DNA from: Variovorax boronicumulans
GTDB taxonomy: Bacteria > Pseudomonadota > Gammaproteobacteria > Burkholderiales > Burkholderiaceae_C
Direction: 5' to 3'
Length of the DNA: 64,000 nt
NCBI RefSeq assembly: GCF_007677875.1
Contig: NZ_VEDO01000027.1
Location: forward strand, 1-64,000
The position numbers and the translations under genes were made by a program. The notes beneath the pieces were generated by a model, which was not told where the DNA came from, searched no databases, and was given only the letters and a program-made list of their open reading frames with translations. Positions within the stretch are counted from its first letter, which is position 1; the number at the start of each line of letters is the position of its first letter. Shown here in pieces: positions 37,983 to 46,931 of the stretch.

Positions 37983-38555
37983 ATGAAGCAAGCGCTATCC
38001 CGCATCCTGCCTTCCGCCCTGCATTTGGCGCGTGTATTCGCCATCGCTGGCGCGGCCTGGGCCGGCCAGGCGGCCATCGCGCAGGCCGACCCTTATGCCG
38101 AGGTCGGCCAACTCGTGCGCGCCGGCAAGCTGGCCGAAGCCAGCACCAAGGTCGAGCAGTACCTGGCCGGCAAGCCGCGCGATCCGCAGATGCGCTTTCT
38201 CAAGAGCGTGGTGCAGACCGAGCAGGGCAAGCCGGAAGAAGCGGTCGAGACGCTCACGCAGATCACGCAGGAATTTCCCGAACTGCCCGAGCCCTACAAC
38301 AACCTGGCCGTGCTGTACGCCGGCCAGAATCAGTACGACAAGGCGCGCGCGGCGCTGGAAATGGCGATCCGCCTGAACCCGAACTACGCCACCGCGCACG
38401 AGAATCTGGGCGACGTCTACGCCAAGCTGGCGAGCCAGTCGTACAGCCGCTCGTTGCAGTTGCAGGCCAACAACCCGCAGGCCACGCAGAAGGTCGCAGC
38501 ACTGACGACCATGCTGGCGCCCCAGTCCGCCAAGCCGCGCGCCAGCGGCAAGTAA
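37983..38555 (+). CDS. TPR-repeat periplasmic protein
   Basis: 190 residues. Long signal peptide (MKQALSRILPSALHLARVFA, hydrophobic to about residue 35, AIAQADPYA cleavage region). Three tetratricopeptide repeats follow: one around KLAEASTKVEQYLAGKPRDP, one at PEEAVETLTQITQEFPELPE, and a classic one at NNLAVLYAGQNQYDKARAAL. It is a likely periplasmic scaffold, and precedes two cyclophilins, so assistance in envelope-protein folding is plausible. Confidence 0.85.
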   Translation: MKQALSRILPSALHLARVFAIAGAAWAGQAAIAQADPYAEVGQLVRAGKLAEASTKVEQYLAGKPRDPQMRFLKSVVQTEQGKPEEAVETLTQITQEFPELPEPYNNLAVLYAGQNQYDKARAALEMAIRLNPNYATAHENLGDVYAKLASQSYSRSLQLQANNPQATQKVAALTTMLAPQSAKPRASGK

Positions 38556-38571
38556 GCGGCGCCCGCCCGCC

Positions 38572-38594
38572 ACGTGCCGCCCGCCGCGGCACGT
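38572..38594 (+). terminator. Strong stem-loop between TPR gene and ppiA
   Basis: Arms 38572-38580 and 38586-38594 (ACGTGCCGC / GCGGCACGT) pair perfectly over 9 bp with loop CCGCC. There is no proper T-run, so partial termination or 3'-end protection of the TPR mRNA is more likely than full termination. Confidence 0.5.
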
Positions 38595-38623
38595 CTTCGC
38601 ATTCCAACAACCTGTCGCCCCAC

Positions 38624-39307
38624 ATGACCGCTCGTCCGCTTTCACTGTCGCGCCGCGCCCTCGTGCTGGCCGCCGGCCTCGCGCTTGCGCCCTTGACCCA
38701 TGCCGCCGATGCACCGCGCGTGCTGTTCAAGACCAGCGCTGGCGACTTCACGGTCGAGGTCTACCCCGACAAGGCGCCCAAGACGGTGGAGAACTTCCTG
38801 CAGTACGTGCGCGACAAGCACTACGACGGCACGATCTTTCACCGCGTGATCCCGAACTTCATGGTCCAGGGCGGCGGCTACGACAAGAACTACAGGGAAA
38901 AAGCCACGCGCGCGCCGGTCGAGCACGAAGGCCGCGCCGCGCTGGCCAAGGGCGGCCCACGCAACGTGGTCGGCACGTTGGCCATGGCGCGCACCAACGA
39001 TCCGAACTCGGCTTCGTCGCAGTTCTTCATCAACGTGGCCGACAACGCCTTTATCGATCCTGTGCAGATCCCCGACGGCGACCCGGTCGCCAAGTTCACC
39101 TACCAGGGCCGCACCTACGAGAACGTGCCGCGCGCGCAGCTGACGGGCGCGCCGCAGCTCTATGGTTACACCGTGTTCGGTAAGGTCGTCGCCGGCATGG
39201 ACGTGGTACAAAAGATCAAGGCCGTCCCGACCGGCCCGGGCGGCCCCTTCCCTACGGATGCGCCACAGACGCCCATCCTCATCCAATCCGCAACCCTGGT
39301 GAAATGA
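38624..39307 (+). CDS. ppiA: Periplasmic peptidyl-prolyl cis-trans isomerase (cyclophilin)
   Basis: 227 residues. A signal peptide with twin arginines ([20 protein letters not shown]) precedes the cyclophilin domain. Active-site motif [19 protein letters not shown], and [16 protein letters not shown] for the substrate groove. It catalyses proline isomerisation during folding of exported proteins. A cytoplasmic paralogue starts two bases after its stop. About 30 residues longer than PpiB because of the signal and an insertion around [17 protein letters not shown]. Confidence 0.91.
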   Translation: MTARPLSLSRRALVLAAGLALAPLTHAADAPRVLFKTSAGDFTVEVYPDKAPKTVENFLQYVRDKHYDGTIFHRVIPNFMVQGGGYDKNYREKATRAPVEHEGRAALAKGGPRNVVGTLAMARTNDPNSASSQFFINVADNAFIDPVQIPDGDPVAKFTYQGRTYENVPRAQLTGAPQLYGYTVFGKVVAGMDVVQKIKAVPTGPGGPFPTDAPQTPILIQSATLVK

Positions 39308-39308
39308 C

Positions 39309-39815
39309 ATGAGCCAACCCCGAGTCGAACTGCACATCGCCAACTATGGCGTCATCACGATCGAACTGGACGCCGAGAAGGCACCCAAGTCCGCCGAGAA
39401 CTTCCTGGCCTACGTCAAGAAGGGCCACTATGACAACACCATCTTTCACCGCGTGATCCCGGGCTTCATGATCCAGGGCGGCGGCTTCGAGCCGGGCATG
39501 AAGCAAAAGGCCACGGATGCGCCGATCAACAACGAGGCCAACAACGGCCTGAAGAACGACAAGTACACCCTGGCCATGGCGCGCACCAACGACCCGCACT
39601 CAGCCACGGCGCAGTTCTTCATCAACGTGGTCGACAACGCCTTCCTGAACCACACCGCGCCCTCGGCACAGGGCTGGGGCTACGCCGTGTTTGGCAAGGT
39701 CGTGGGCGGCACTGAGATCGTCGACAAGATCAAGGCCGTCAAGACGGGCCGCAAGGGTTTCCACGACGACGTTCCGCAGGAAGACGTGGTCATCGAGAAA
39801 GCCGTCGCACTCTGA
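39309..39815 (+). CDS. ppiB: Cytoplasmic peptidyl-prolyl cis-trans isomerase B
   Basis: 168 residues, no signal peptide, canonical cyclophilin. The active site is [20 protein letters not shown]; the groove signature [20 protein letters not shown] follows. The tandem ppiA-ppiB arrangement gives compartment-specific paralogues from one transcript. Its stop overlaps the lpxH start by one base. Confidence 0.94.
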   Translation: MSQPRVELHIANYGVITIELDAEKAPKSAENFLAYVKKGHYDNTIFHRVIPGFMIQGGGFEPGMKQKATDAPINNEANNGLKNDKYTLAMARTNDPHSATAQFFINVVDNAFLNHTAPSAQGWGYAVFGKVVGGTEIVDKIKAVKTGRKGFHDDVPQEDVVIEKAVAL

Positions 39816-40627
39816 TGCGAGCGCCGCCGGCCCTGCCGACGTTCGCAGAGTTTGTCGCCCCGGGCGATTGGCGCTGCATCGAACTGCTGTCCGATGTGCA
39901 CCTGCGTCCCGAGGAGCCGGCCACGTTCGCCGCCTGGCAACAGGCTGTCACGCAGAGCCACGCCGATGCGCTGTTCATGCTGGGTGACCTGTTCGAGGTC
40001 TGGGTCGGCGACGATGCGCTCGACCCGGCCGTGGGCGACGCCAGTCCGCTCGGGCAGTTCGAGCGGCAGTGCGCTGACGTGATCCGTTCCGTGGCGGCGC
40101 AGCGGGCCGTGTACTTCATGCACGGCAACCGCGACTTCCTCTTCGGTGCCGCCGGGCTCGCCGCTACCGGCATGCAGCTGCTGCACGATCCGACCGTGCT
40201 GGTCTTCGGCGGGCGCCGCTGGCTGCTGAGCCACGGCGATGCGCTGTGTCTGGACGACGTGGCCTACCAGCAGTTCCGCCTGCAGGTGCAGAACCCGGCC
40301 TGGCAGAAGGCCTCGCTGCAGCATCCGCTGGCCATGCGCCGGCAGATGGCACGGCAGATCCGCCAGGCCAGCGAGCAGCGCAAAGACCAAGGACTGGGCT
40401 ATGCCGATGTCGATACCGACGCGGCCCGCGCCTGGCTGCGTGCCGCGCAGAGCGACACGCTGGTCCATGGCCACACCCACATGCCGGCCGACCATGACCT
40501 GGGCGAAGGCCTGCAGCGCATCGTCATGAGCGACTGGGACGCAACGGCCCAGCCGCCGCGGCTGGAACTGCTGCGGATCGCCACCGACGCCCCGCCCCTG
40601 CGCATCGCCGTCACGCCCACCGCATGA
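39815..40627 (+). CDS. lpxH: UDP-2,3-diacylglucosamine diphosphatase
   Basis: 270-residue metallophosphatase of lipid A synthesis that cleaves UDP-2,3-diacylglucosamine to lipid X and UMP at the inner membrane. The metal-site motifs are SDVHL (about residue 26), GDLFEVWVGDD, GNRDFL, SHGDALCLDD and GHTH (near 219), all in the right order. A 15-residue extension precedes the core. It overlaps ppiB by one base and mtfA by four (ATGA). Confidence 0.92.
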   Translation: MRAPPALPTFAEFVAPGDWRCIELLSDVHLRPEEPATFAAWQQAVTQSHADALFMLGDLFEVWVGDDALDPAVGDASPLGQFERQCADVIRSVAAQRAVYFMHGNRDFLFGAAGLAATGMQLLHDPTVLVFGGRRWLLSHGDALCLDDVAYQQFRLQVQNPAWQKASLQHPLAMRRQMARQIRQASEQRKDQGLGYADVDTDAARAWLRAAQSDTLVHGHTHMPADHDLGEGLQRIVMSDWDATAQPPRLELLRIATDAPPLRIAVTPTA

Positions 40628-41457
40628 GCGGCGGCTGGAGCCAGCTGCTGCGCTGGTGGCAGCGCGCGCCGCGCGCCATCCCCGATCGGCTCTGGCAGGC
40701 CACGCTGGCCTACTACGGCTTTCTGCAGGCCCTTTCCCCCGACGACCAGCATCGCCTGCGCACGCTGAGCGCCGAGTTCCTGGCGCAGAAGGAATTCCAT
40801 GGCGCCGGCGGCCTCCAAGTCACCGACCCGATGGCCATCGCCATCGCCGCCCAGGCCTGCCTGCCGTTGCTGCACCTTGCAGCGCGTCCCGACGGCGGCA
40901 CGCCAGGCCGCGGCTCGGTACTGCGCTGGTACGCCGACTTCGTCGGCATCGTGGTGCAGCCTGGCGACGTCGTCGCGCGCCGTGAAACCGTCGACGAGAC
41001 CGGCGTGGTTCACGCCTACGACGAAGTGCTGGCCGGCGAGGCCATGGACCAGGGTCCGGTGATGCTGAGCTGGCAGGCCGTGCGCGAGGCCGGCGACAGC
41101 GCGGACGAAGGTTACAACGTGGTCATCCATGAGTTCGCCCACAAGCTCGACATGGCCGATGGCGCGCCCGACGGTTGCCCGCCCTTGCCGCCCGGCTTCA
41201 TGGGCGCACGCAGCGGCGCTCAGGCGCGCCAGCAGTGGCTCGATGTCTGGGAACAAGCCTATGCGCGATTCGCCGACCAAGTCGTGGTGGCGGAACGCTT
41301 CGGTGGCACGATGCCCTGGCTGGACAGCTATGGCAGCCAAAGCCTGGACGAATTCTTCGCGGTGGCCTGTGAAGCCTACTTCGTGAACCGTCCGCGCTTC
41401 AGCGCGGACTTTGCCGATCTGCTGCCCCTGCTGGACGCGTTCTTCCGGCCGGAATGA
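40624..41457 (+). CDS. mtfA: MtfA-type zinc metallopeptidase
   Basis: 277 residues, DUF980/M90 family. The zinc motif HEFAH is at residues 169-173 (YNVVIHEFAHKLDM) with downstream Glu candidates (SQSLDEFFAVACEAYF). In E. coli MtfA titrates the Mlc repressor and links to glucose PTS control; whether that role holds here is unknown. It overlaps lpxH by four bases and its stop abuts the stop of the convergent LysR gene through TGATCA. Confidence 0.9.
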   Translation: MSGGWSQLLRWWQRAPRAIPDRLWQATLAYYGFLQALSPDDQHRLRTLSAEFLAQKEFHGAGGLQVTDPMAIAIAAQACLPLLHLAARPDGGTPGRGSVLRWYADFVGIVVQPGDVVARRETVDETGVVHAYDEVLAGEAMDQGPVMLSWQAVREAGDSADEGYNVVIHEFAHKLDMADGAPDGCPPLPPGFMGARSGAQARQQWLDVWEQAYARFADQVVVAERFGGTMPWLDSYGSQSLDEFFAVACEAYFVNRPRFSADFADLLPLLDAFFRPE

Positions 41458-42357
41458 TCAGCGTTCCCACAGCGGCGTGTTGCCCAGGCGCTGGCTCAGG
41501 AAATCGAGCAGCGTGCGCAGGCTCGCAGGCTGGTGGCGGCGCGAGATGTAGAAGGCATAGATGCCGAGCTCGTCGGCATGCCAGTCGGGCAGCACGCTGA
41601 CCAGTTCGCCATCGCGCAGCATCGACGCCACCACGTAGTTTGGCAGCACCGCCAGCCCACCGCCGGCGCGCACCGCTTCCACGAGGCTCATGGTGTCGTT
41701 GGCACTGAAACTGCCCGAGACCTGCACGAGGCATTCCTCGCCCTCGCGCGAAAAGCTCCATTGGCTTTTCTCCACGCGCGAATGCGACAGGCAGTTGTGC
41801 TGGGTAAGATCATCCGGCGTCTTGGGTGCGTCGTTCTTTTCCAGGTAGGCCGGCGTGCAGCACAGAACCGCACGGCAGGTGCTGAGCTTTTTGGCGATGA
41901 GCGCCGGATCCAGCTCGTTGGTCATGCGAATGGCCAGGTCGATGCGCTCGTCGACGAGATCGAGCGGCTGGTCGCTCAGCACCAGGTCGATCTTGGTGCG
42001 CGGGTACTTCGCCAGATAGTCCACTAAGATGGCGGACAGGTAGGCCTGGCCGAACGCAGGGTTGCACTGCACGCGGATCTGGCCATGCGGCTCCGTGTCG
42101 CGCTGGCCGACCACCTGCTCCACGTCGTTGACGAGTTCGAGCAATTGGCGGCTGCGTACCACGCAGGCCTCGCCTGCCTCTGTCAGCGACAGGCGGCGCG
42201 TCGAGCGCTGTAACAGACGCGCGCCCAGCCAGCGTTCGAGCTCACCGATGTGCCGGGTCACCATGGCCCTGGACATGCCCAAGGTGTTAGCGGCCGCCGT
42301 GAAGCTGCCACGCGTTACCACTTCACTGAACACACGCATCGCGGAAATTCGGTCCAT
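41458..42357 (-). CDS. LysR-family transcriptional regulator
   Basis: 299 residues of the CrgA/AaeR-like group: winged helix MDRISAMRVFSEVVTRGSFT and AAANTLGMSRAMVTRHIGEL, then an effector domain with GQIRVQCNPAFGQAYLSAIL. The ATG at 42357 is the family start. The gene lies downstream of the aminotransferase on the same strand but separated by 209 AT-rich bases, so it likely has its own promoter. Target and ligand unknown. Confidence 0.88.
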   Translation of the reverse strand: MDRISAMRVFSEVVTRGSFTAAANTLGMSRAMVTRHIGELERWLGARLLQRSTRRLSLTEAGEACVVRSRQLLELVNDVEQVVGQRDTEPHGQIRVQCNPAFGQAYLSAILVDYLAKYPRTKIDLVLSDQPLDLVDERIDLAIRMTNELDPALIAKKLSTCRAVLCCTPAYLEKNDAPKTPDDLTQHNCLSHSRVEKSQWSFSREGEECLVQVSGSFSANDTMSLVEAVRAGGGLAVLPNYVVASMLRDGELVSVLPDWHADELGIYAFYISRRHQPASLRTLLDFLSQRLGNTPLWER

Positions 42358-42566
42358 CGCACACCTGTAGGAGACAACTTGCTCGGCTCAACTCCGGACA
42401 CCCGATTCGGCACCAGAGTGAACAAATCTTAAATCGGCAAGTTGTAACGCAGTACACAAAAATTTCACGTTTCTAGGTGAATACACCTGATTTTGTGACG
42501 AAACAAAAAGATAACAGCTTTTTTATGTATGCAATTAAGTGCAAATACGTAGGTATGCAGGATCGC
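42358..42566. other. AT-rich intergenic region with two dyads
   Basis: 209 bases, clearly richer in A/T than its surroundings. It carries AGGTG-AATA-CACCT (42475-42488) and a long-range inverted pair ACAACTTGC (42374-42382) / GCAAGTTGT (42437-42445), plus a direct 7-mer GTATGCA at about 42526 and 42552. It must contain the promoter of the LysR gene and the end of the aminotransferase transcript. No gene seen. Confidence 0.45.
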
Positions 42567-43730
42567 TCAGGCTCGCTGCTCGTCCAGCCATCGGCCCAGC
42601 CGCTCTGCACCTTGGACCAATCGCTGCGCGTCGCGCGAGGCGAAGCACCACCGCAACCAGCCCTGCGCCTGCGGGGCGAAGGCAGAGCCCGGCGCCAGCC
42701 CCACACCGGCCTCACGGACCAGCCGCTTGGCCACGGCCAGGGAATCGTCGACTCCTTCCAGTTGGAAGAACGCGTACATGCCCCCTTGCGCCGCCGCCAC
42801 CCGCACTTGCGGCATGGCGGCCAGCAGCGGCACCAGCGTGTCACGGCATTGGCGCAAATGCTCCAGGACGCGCGGCGTCACTTCATTGCGGCGTGCCAGT
42901 GCGGCGAGTGCCGCACGCTGCGTGAACACGCTGGCGCAGGAGGTGTTGAACTCGATCAGCTTGCCCATGGCCTGCGTCAGTGTGGCGGGCACCACCAGCC
43001 AGCCGAGCCGCCAGCCCGTCATCAGATAGCTCTTGGAGAAGCTGTGCACGACCACCAGCCGGTCCTCGGGCTGCGCTTGGTCGAGGAAACTCGGCGCGCA
43101 GGCCTGCGCCGCGGGCGCGTAATACAGGCGTTCGTACACCTCGTCGGCCAGGATCCAGGTGCCGGTGCGTCGGCAATGCGCGAGCAGCGCGGCCTGCTCC
43201 TCGGCGCGCAGTGTCCACCCCGTCGGGTTGTTCGGGGCATTGACGATCAGCAGCCGGGTGGCCGGGGTGATGGCGGCCAGCAGCGCATCCAGATCCAGCG
43301 TCCACTGCCCATCCACGGGCCGTAGCGGCACACAGCGCAGGCGCGCACCCAGGATGAGGGGCTGGGCCGTGAGGTTGGGCCACACCGGTGTCACGGCAAC
43401 TACCTCGTCGCCCGGATCGACCAAGCACTGGACGGCCAGCATCAATGCATTGACGCCACCGGAAGTGACGGCAATGCGTTCCGCCGCGATCGCGCCGTGC
43501 AACGCCGACATGTAGCCCGCGATCGCTTCGCGCAGCTCCGGCAGGCCCAGGTTGTGGGCGTAGAAGGTCTCCCCGCGCTGAAGCGACGCGATGGCGGCTT
43601 CGCGGATGAACGCGGGCGTGACCTCATCGCTCTCACCGAACCAGAACGGCAGCACGTCGTCGCGGCCGATGCCAGCATTGGCCACCTCACGGATCTGCGA
43701 TTCGGCGAGGTCTTGGATGGCTTTTCTCAT
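42567..43730 (-). CDS. PLP-dependent class I/II aminotransferase
   Basis: 387 residues, fold type I. The PLP lysine is in SFSKSYLMTGWRLGW (near residue 233), with NAPNNPTGW and the Asp/Tyr pair in ILADEVYERLYY, and the C-terminal Arg in WLRWCFASRDAQR. ATG at 43730 (MRKAIQDLAESQIREVANAG). The closest families are aspartate/aromatic or valine-pyruvate-type transaminases; amino donor not readable. A small secreted-protein gene is divergent from it. Confidence 0.87.
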   Translation of the reverse strand: MRKAIQDLAESQIREVANAGIGRDDVLPFWFGESDEVTPAFIREAAIASLQRGETFYAHNLGLPELREAIAGYMSALHGAIAAERIAVTSGGVNALMLAVQCLVDPGDEVVAVTPVWPNLTAQPLILGARLRCVPLRPVDGQWTLDLDALLAAITPATRLLIVNAPNNPTGWTLRAEEQAALLAHCRRTGTWILADEVYERLYYAPAAQACAPSFLDQAQPEDRLVVVHSFSKSYLMTGWRLGWLVVPATLTQAMGKLIEFNTSCASVFTQRAALAALARRNEVTPRVLEHLRQCRDTLVPLLAAMPQVRVAAAQGGMYAFFQLEGVDDSLAVAKRLVREAGVGLAPGSAFAPQAQGWLRWCFASRDAQRLVQGAERLGRWLDEQRA

Positions 43731-43814
43731 GGGATTGGGCAATGGTTCACGCTGCGGGCCATGGTAGCGGCGGCGTGCGTGGCACACACTGCACAGTCCC
43801 TGGGAGAAACCATC

Positions 43815-44045
43815 ATGCACATGTCCATCCCGCTGTCTGCGGTCTGTCTGGCGCTGGGGTTGTGGTCGGCCCTGCCCGCCGCGGCGGCCAAAGCCGAGCA
43901 CGACCCGCAACCGAAGAGGAAAGCGGTCACGCCCAAGTTCATCCCGAGCAGCACGCAGGAAAGCGCCCGCGAACGCGAACGCCGGCTGCTCCGCGAATGC
44001 AAGGGCCGGCCCAACGCGGGCGCCTGCGCCGGCTACGCGAGCTGA
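43815..44045 (+). CDS. Small secreted protein of unknown function
   Basis: 76 residues: signal peptide MHMSIPLSAVCLALGLWSAL ending PAAAAKA, then a basic, charged mature peptide (PKRKAVTPKF, ESARERERRLLRECKG) with two Cys near the end. The reading frame starts after GGGAGA. No domain recognised; small exported basic proteins of this kind are common in the group. It ends four bases before the convergent ABC binding-protein gene. Confidence 0.6.
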   Translation: MHMSIPLSAVCLALGLWSALPAAAAKAEHDPQPKRKAVTPKFIPSSTQESARERERRLLRECKGRPNAGACAGYAS

Positions 44046-44048
44046 ACC

Positions 44049-45323
44049 TCAAGCGGCCGGGCGTGCCATGTGGCAGCTGGTCGGCAGCGCGGCCCGGCTG
44101 GCCGCGACCTGCTTGACCACGCGAAAGCCGTAGCCCGAGCCTTCCACGTCGAACTTGACCCCCGGCGCGCCCTGACGGTCCATCACCCCCACGACAAGGG
44201 TCTGCTGGAACTGGTGGTCGGATGCCCGCATGCGGCCGCTTTGCCCGTGCAGCGTGACACTCGCCTGCTCCAGCGCCAGCCCCACCTTGACGGCATCCAG
44301 GCTGTCTGCCTTCTCGATGGCCTGGGCCAGGGCCTCGACCATGAGCTGCATGCGCATGTGAACATAGTCGTCCGCAGGCTTTGGGTAGCGCTGGCGGAAG
44401 GCCTGGTAGAAGGCCTCGCTCGCTGCACCGGGCAGGTTGGGCAGCCAGTCGGCCACCGCGATGACCCTGCCGATGCCGGCATCACCGAGCGCCGCAGGCG
44501 CTCCCAACGCATTGCCGTAGAAGGTGTAGAACTTGCCCTCGAAGCCGGACTCGCGCGCCGCCTTGACCAGCAACGTGAGGTCATTGCCCCAATTGCCCGT
44601 GATGACTGCGCCTGCGCCACTGGCCTTGATCTTGGCCGCATAAGGCAGGAAGTCCTTCACACGGCCCATGGGGTGTCGTTCATCACCGACGATGGCCATG
44701 TCCGGCCGGTGAATCTGCAATTGCCGACGCGCCTCGCGCAGCACGGCCTGGCCGAAGCTGTAGTCCTGGCCGATCAGGTAGGCGCTCTTGACCGTTTCGT
44801 CCTCGCGCAGCACCTCCATGAGCGCGGCCATGCGCATGTCGGCATGGGCGTCGAAGCGGAAGTGCCAGAAGCTGCAGCGTCCATTGGTCAGGACCGGATC
44901 GACGGCCGAGTAGTTCAGGTACAGCGCACGCCGCCTGGGCTCGCGCTCGTTGTGCTTGTTCAGCGCATCGAGCAAGGCTGCCGCCGTCGCCGACGAATTG
45001 CCCTGCGCCACGAAACCCACGCCGTCGTCGATGGCCGAGCGCAACGCACTAAGCGCCTCCTCGTTCTGGCCCTTGCTGTCGTAGCGCGTGATGGCCAGCG
45101 GTCGTGCACCGCCGGACAAGTTCAGGCCGCCGCGCGCATTCACACGCTCTGCCGCCCACACAAGGTTGCGGAACACCGCCTCGCCAGTGTTGGCGAACGG
45201 GCCGCTCAGGGTCTCGATCATGGCCAAGCGCACGGGCGCGGGCTGCGCGACCACGAACGGAAAGGCCGTCACAGATAGCGCTCCTGCAGCGCTTTTCAAG
45301 ACCCGTCGACGTGCTACCTGCAT
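44049..45323 (-). CDS. Branched-chain amino-acid-type ABC binding protein, orphan
   Basis: 424 residues. Twin-arginine-like signal MQVARRRVLKSAAGALSVTA, then the Leu/Ile/Val-binding fold (LAMIETLSGPFANTGEAVFR; AYLIGQDYSFGQAVLREARR; GAVITGNWGNDLTLLVKAAR). It is an amide or amino-acid receptor. No permease or ATPase gene is adjacent, so it is an orphan that may serve a transporter encoded elsewhere. Divergent from the Hsp20 gene. Confidence 0.85.
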   Translation of the reverse strand: MQVARRRVLKSAAGALSVTAFPFVVAQPAPVRLAMIETLSGPFANTGEAVFRNLVWAAERVNARGGLNLSGGARPLAITRYDSKGQNEEALSALRSAIDDGVGFVAQGNSSATAAALLDALNKHNEREPRRRALYLNYSAVDPVLTNGRCSFWHFRFDAHADMRMAALMEVLREDETVKSAYLIGQDYSFGQAVLREARRQLQIHRPDMAIVGDERHPMGRVKDFLPYAAKIKASGAGAVITGNWGNDLTLLVKAARESGFEGKFYTFYGNALGAPAALGDAGIGRVIAVADWLPNLPGAASEAFYQAFRQRYPKPADDYVHMRMQLMVEALAQAIEKADSLDAVKVGLALEQASVTLHGQSGRMRASDHQFQQTLVVGVMDRQGAPGVKFDVEGSGYGFRVVKQVAASRAALPTSCHMARPAA

Positions 45324-45423
45324 TCAAAAAATCCTCTTGAAAATCAAAGCGCTGCACGCAGATTGGAGGCATGCGGCGCTCACGGTGAGAGCCGCGGAGT
45401 GTAAAGAGACCAGGAGTTCCACC

Positions 45424-45810
45424 ATGTTCTTCGCCCCCGTCATCCGCCAAGCCAGCTACAGCCCCGCCCTGCGCACGCTGGACCGCAGCTTCGAGCGCTT
45501 CTTCAACGACGTCGCCTACGCGCGCCAGAGCGGCACCAAGGGCCACAGCCTGAGCCAGGATGAGAGCAGCTGGACGCTGTCGGTCGACCTGCCCGGCGTG
45601 GCCAAGGACCAGCTGAACATCGGCATCGAAGGCGCCGTGGTGCGCATCGAGAGCACAGAGGCTGCCGCCCGCAAGGTCAAGGCTGCCTATGAGCTTCCGC
45701 TGGAGATCGATGCCACTGCAAGCAGTGCGACGCTGGAAAACGGCGTGCTGACGCTGAAGCTGGCCAAGAAGCTGCCGCAGAGCAACGTGACCTTGTTGAC
45801 CATCCAGTAA
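45424..45810 (+). CDS. Small heat-shock protein, Hsp20 family
   Basis: 128 residues, alpha-crystallin domain from about residue 40: DESSWTLSVDLPGVAKDQLN and the terminal ATLENGVLTLKLAKKLPQSN typical of Hsp20, followed by a short C-terminus ending LLTIQ. ATP-independent holdase for unfolding proteins. ATG at 45424 follows CAGGAG. A CTTGAAA at 45336-45342 resembles a heat-shock -35 element, but no matching -10 was found. Confidence 0.87.
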   Translation: MFFAPVIRQASYSPALRTLDRSFERFFNDVAYARQSGTKGHSLSQDESSWTLSVDLPGVAKDQLNIGIEGAVVRIESTEAAARKVKAAYELPLEIDATASSATLENGVLTLKLAKKLPQSNVTLLTIQ

Positions 45811-45848
45811 ACCGCTCCGCGCTCCGCACCGCCCGGCGCCGTCTGTCC

Positions 45849-46877
45849 TCAGATGGCGTCGAGCGGCCAGCGCGGCTTCACGTCGAAGGCGTAGCGCCTG
45901 TCGGCCTGTTGCACGTCTGCCTGCATGCGCATGGCAGCGGCCATGGCGATCATGGCGCCGTTGTCGGTGCACAACGCCAGCTCCGGGTAGTGCACCCGAA
46001 TCTTTCTCTTCGCGCACACGGCATCGAGCTGCGCACGCAGTTCCCGGTTCGCTCCCACCCCACCCGCCACGACCAGGCGCTGCAGCCCGCTCTCCTTGAG
46101 CGCGGTCAGCGACTTGCGCACCAGCACGTCGACGATGGCGGCCTGCGTCGAAGCCGCCAGGTCGGCACTGCGCGCGGGCAGCGCGTCGCCGAGCTTCCTG
46201 GCCTGGGTCAGCACGGCGGTCTTGAGGCCGGCGAACGAGAAGTCCAGATCGCCGCTGTGCAGCAGCGGCCGCGGCAGCGCGAAGGCCTTGGCATCGCCCT
46301 GCTCGGCCAGGCGCGCCAACGCCGGTCCGCCCGGGTAGCCCAGGCCCAAGAGCTTGGCCGACTTGTCGAAGGCCTCGCCGGCGGCGTCGTCGATGGTCTC
46401 GCCCAGCATGGCGTAGCGCCCCACACCGTCCACGCGCATGAGCTGCGTGTGGCCACCGGACACGAGCAGCACCACGAACGGAAACTCCGGCGGATCGGCA
46501 CTCATGAAGGGCGACAGCAAATGCCCTTCCAGGTGGTGCACGCCCAGCACGGGCTTGTCGAGCGCCGCGCCCAGCGCGCACGCCACGCCCGCGCCGACCA
46601 GCAGCGCTCCTGCCAGGCCGGGGCCGCGCGTGTAGGCCACGACATCAACCTCGGCGACACTGCGGCCCGCCTCGCGCAGCACGGTCTCGGCCAGCGGCAA
46701 CGCACGGCGGATGTGGTCGCGGCTGGCCAGTTCGGGCACCACCCCGCCGTAATCGGAGTGCATGCGCACCTGGCTGTGCAGCGCGTGCGCCAGCAACCGC
46801 GGCAGCTGCGCGCCCTCACTCTGCACCAGCGCCACGCCTGTTTCGTCGCAGGAAGACTCGAATCCCAATACCAGCAT
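45849..46877 (-). CDS. tsaD: tRNA N6-adenosine threonylcarbamoyltransferase
   Basis: 342 residues; completes t6A37 in tRNA with TsaB and TsaE. The ASKHA/Kae1 family motifs are in order: [29 protein letters not shown] (metal His in HIRR), [26 protein letters not shown], and the late [12 protein letters not shown]. Start ATG 46877. Divergent from nasR with 54 bases between starts. Confidence 0.95.
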   Translation of the reverse strand: MLVLGFESSCDETGVALVQSEGAQLPRLLAHALHSQVRMHSDYGGVVPELASRDHIRRALPLAETVLREAGRSVAEVDVVAYTRGPGLAGALLVGAGVACALGAALDKPVLGVHHLEGHLLSPFMSADPPEFPFVVLLVSGGHTQLMRVDGVGRYAMLGETIDDAAGEAFDKSAKLLGLGYPGGPALARLAEQGDAKAFALPRPLLHSGDLDFSFAGLKTAVLTQARKLGDALPARSADLAASTQAAIVDVLVRKSLTALKESGLQRLVVAGGVGANRELRAQLDAVCAKRKIRVHYPELALCTDNGAMIAMAAAMRMQADVQQADRRYAFDVKPRWPLDAI

Positions 46878-46931
46878 GGGGCGCGAGTGTAGTGAGCGCG
46901 CCGGCGCGGCACGGTTGTTGCTCGGAATTCC

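Noticed and set aside
45336-45342. Heat-shock sigma-32 promoter of hsp20
   Set aside because: Only the CTTGAAA -35-like part is present; the CCCAT-type -10 is missing at 13-15 bases.
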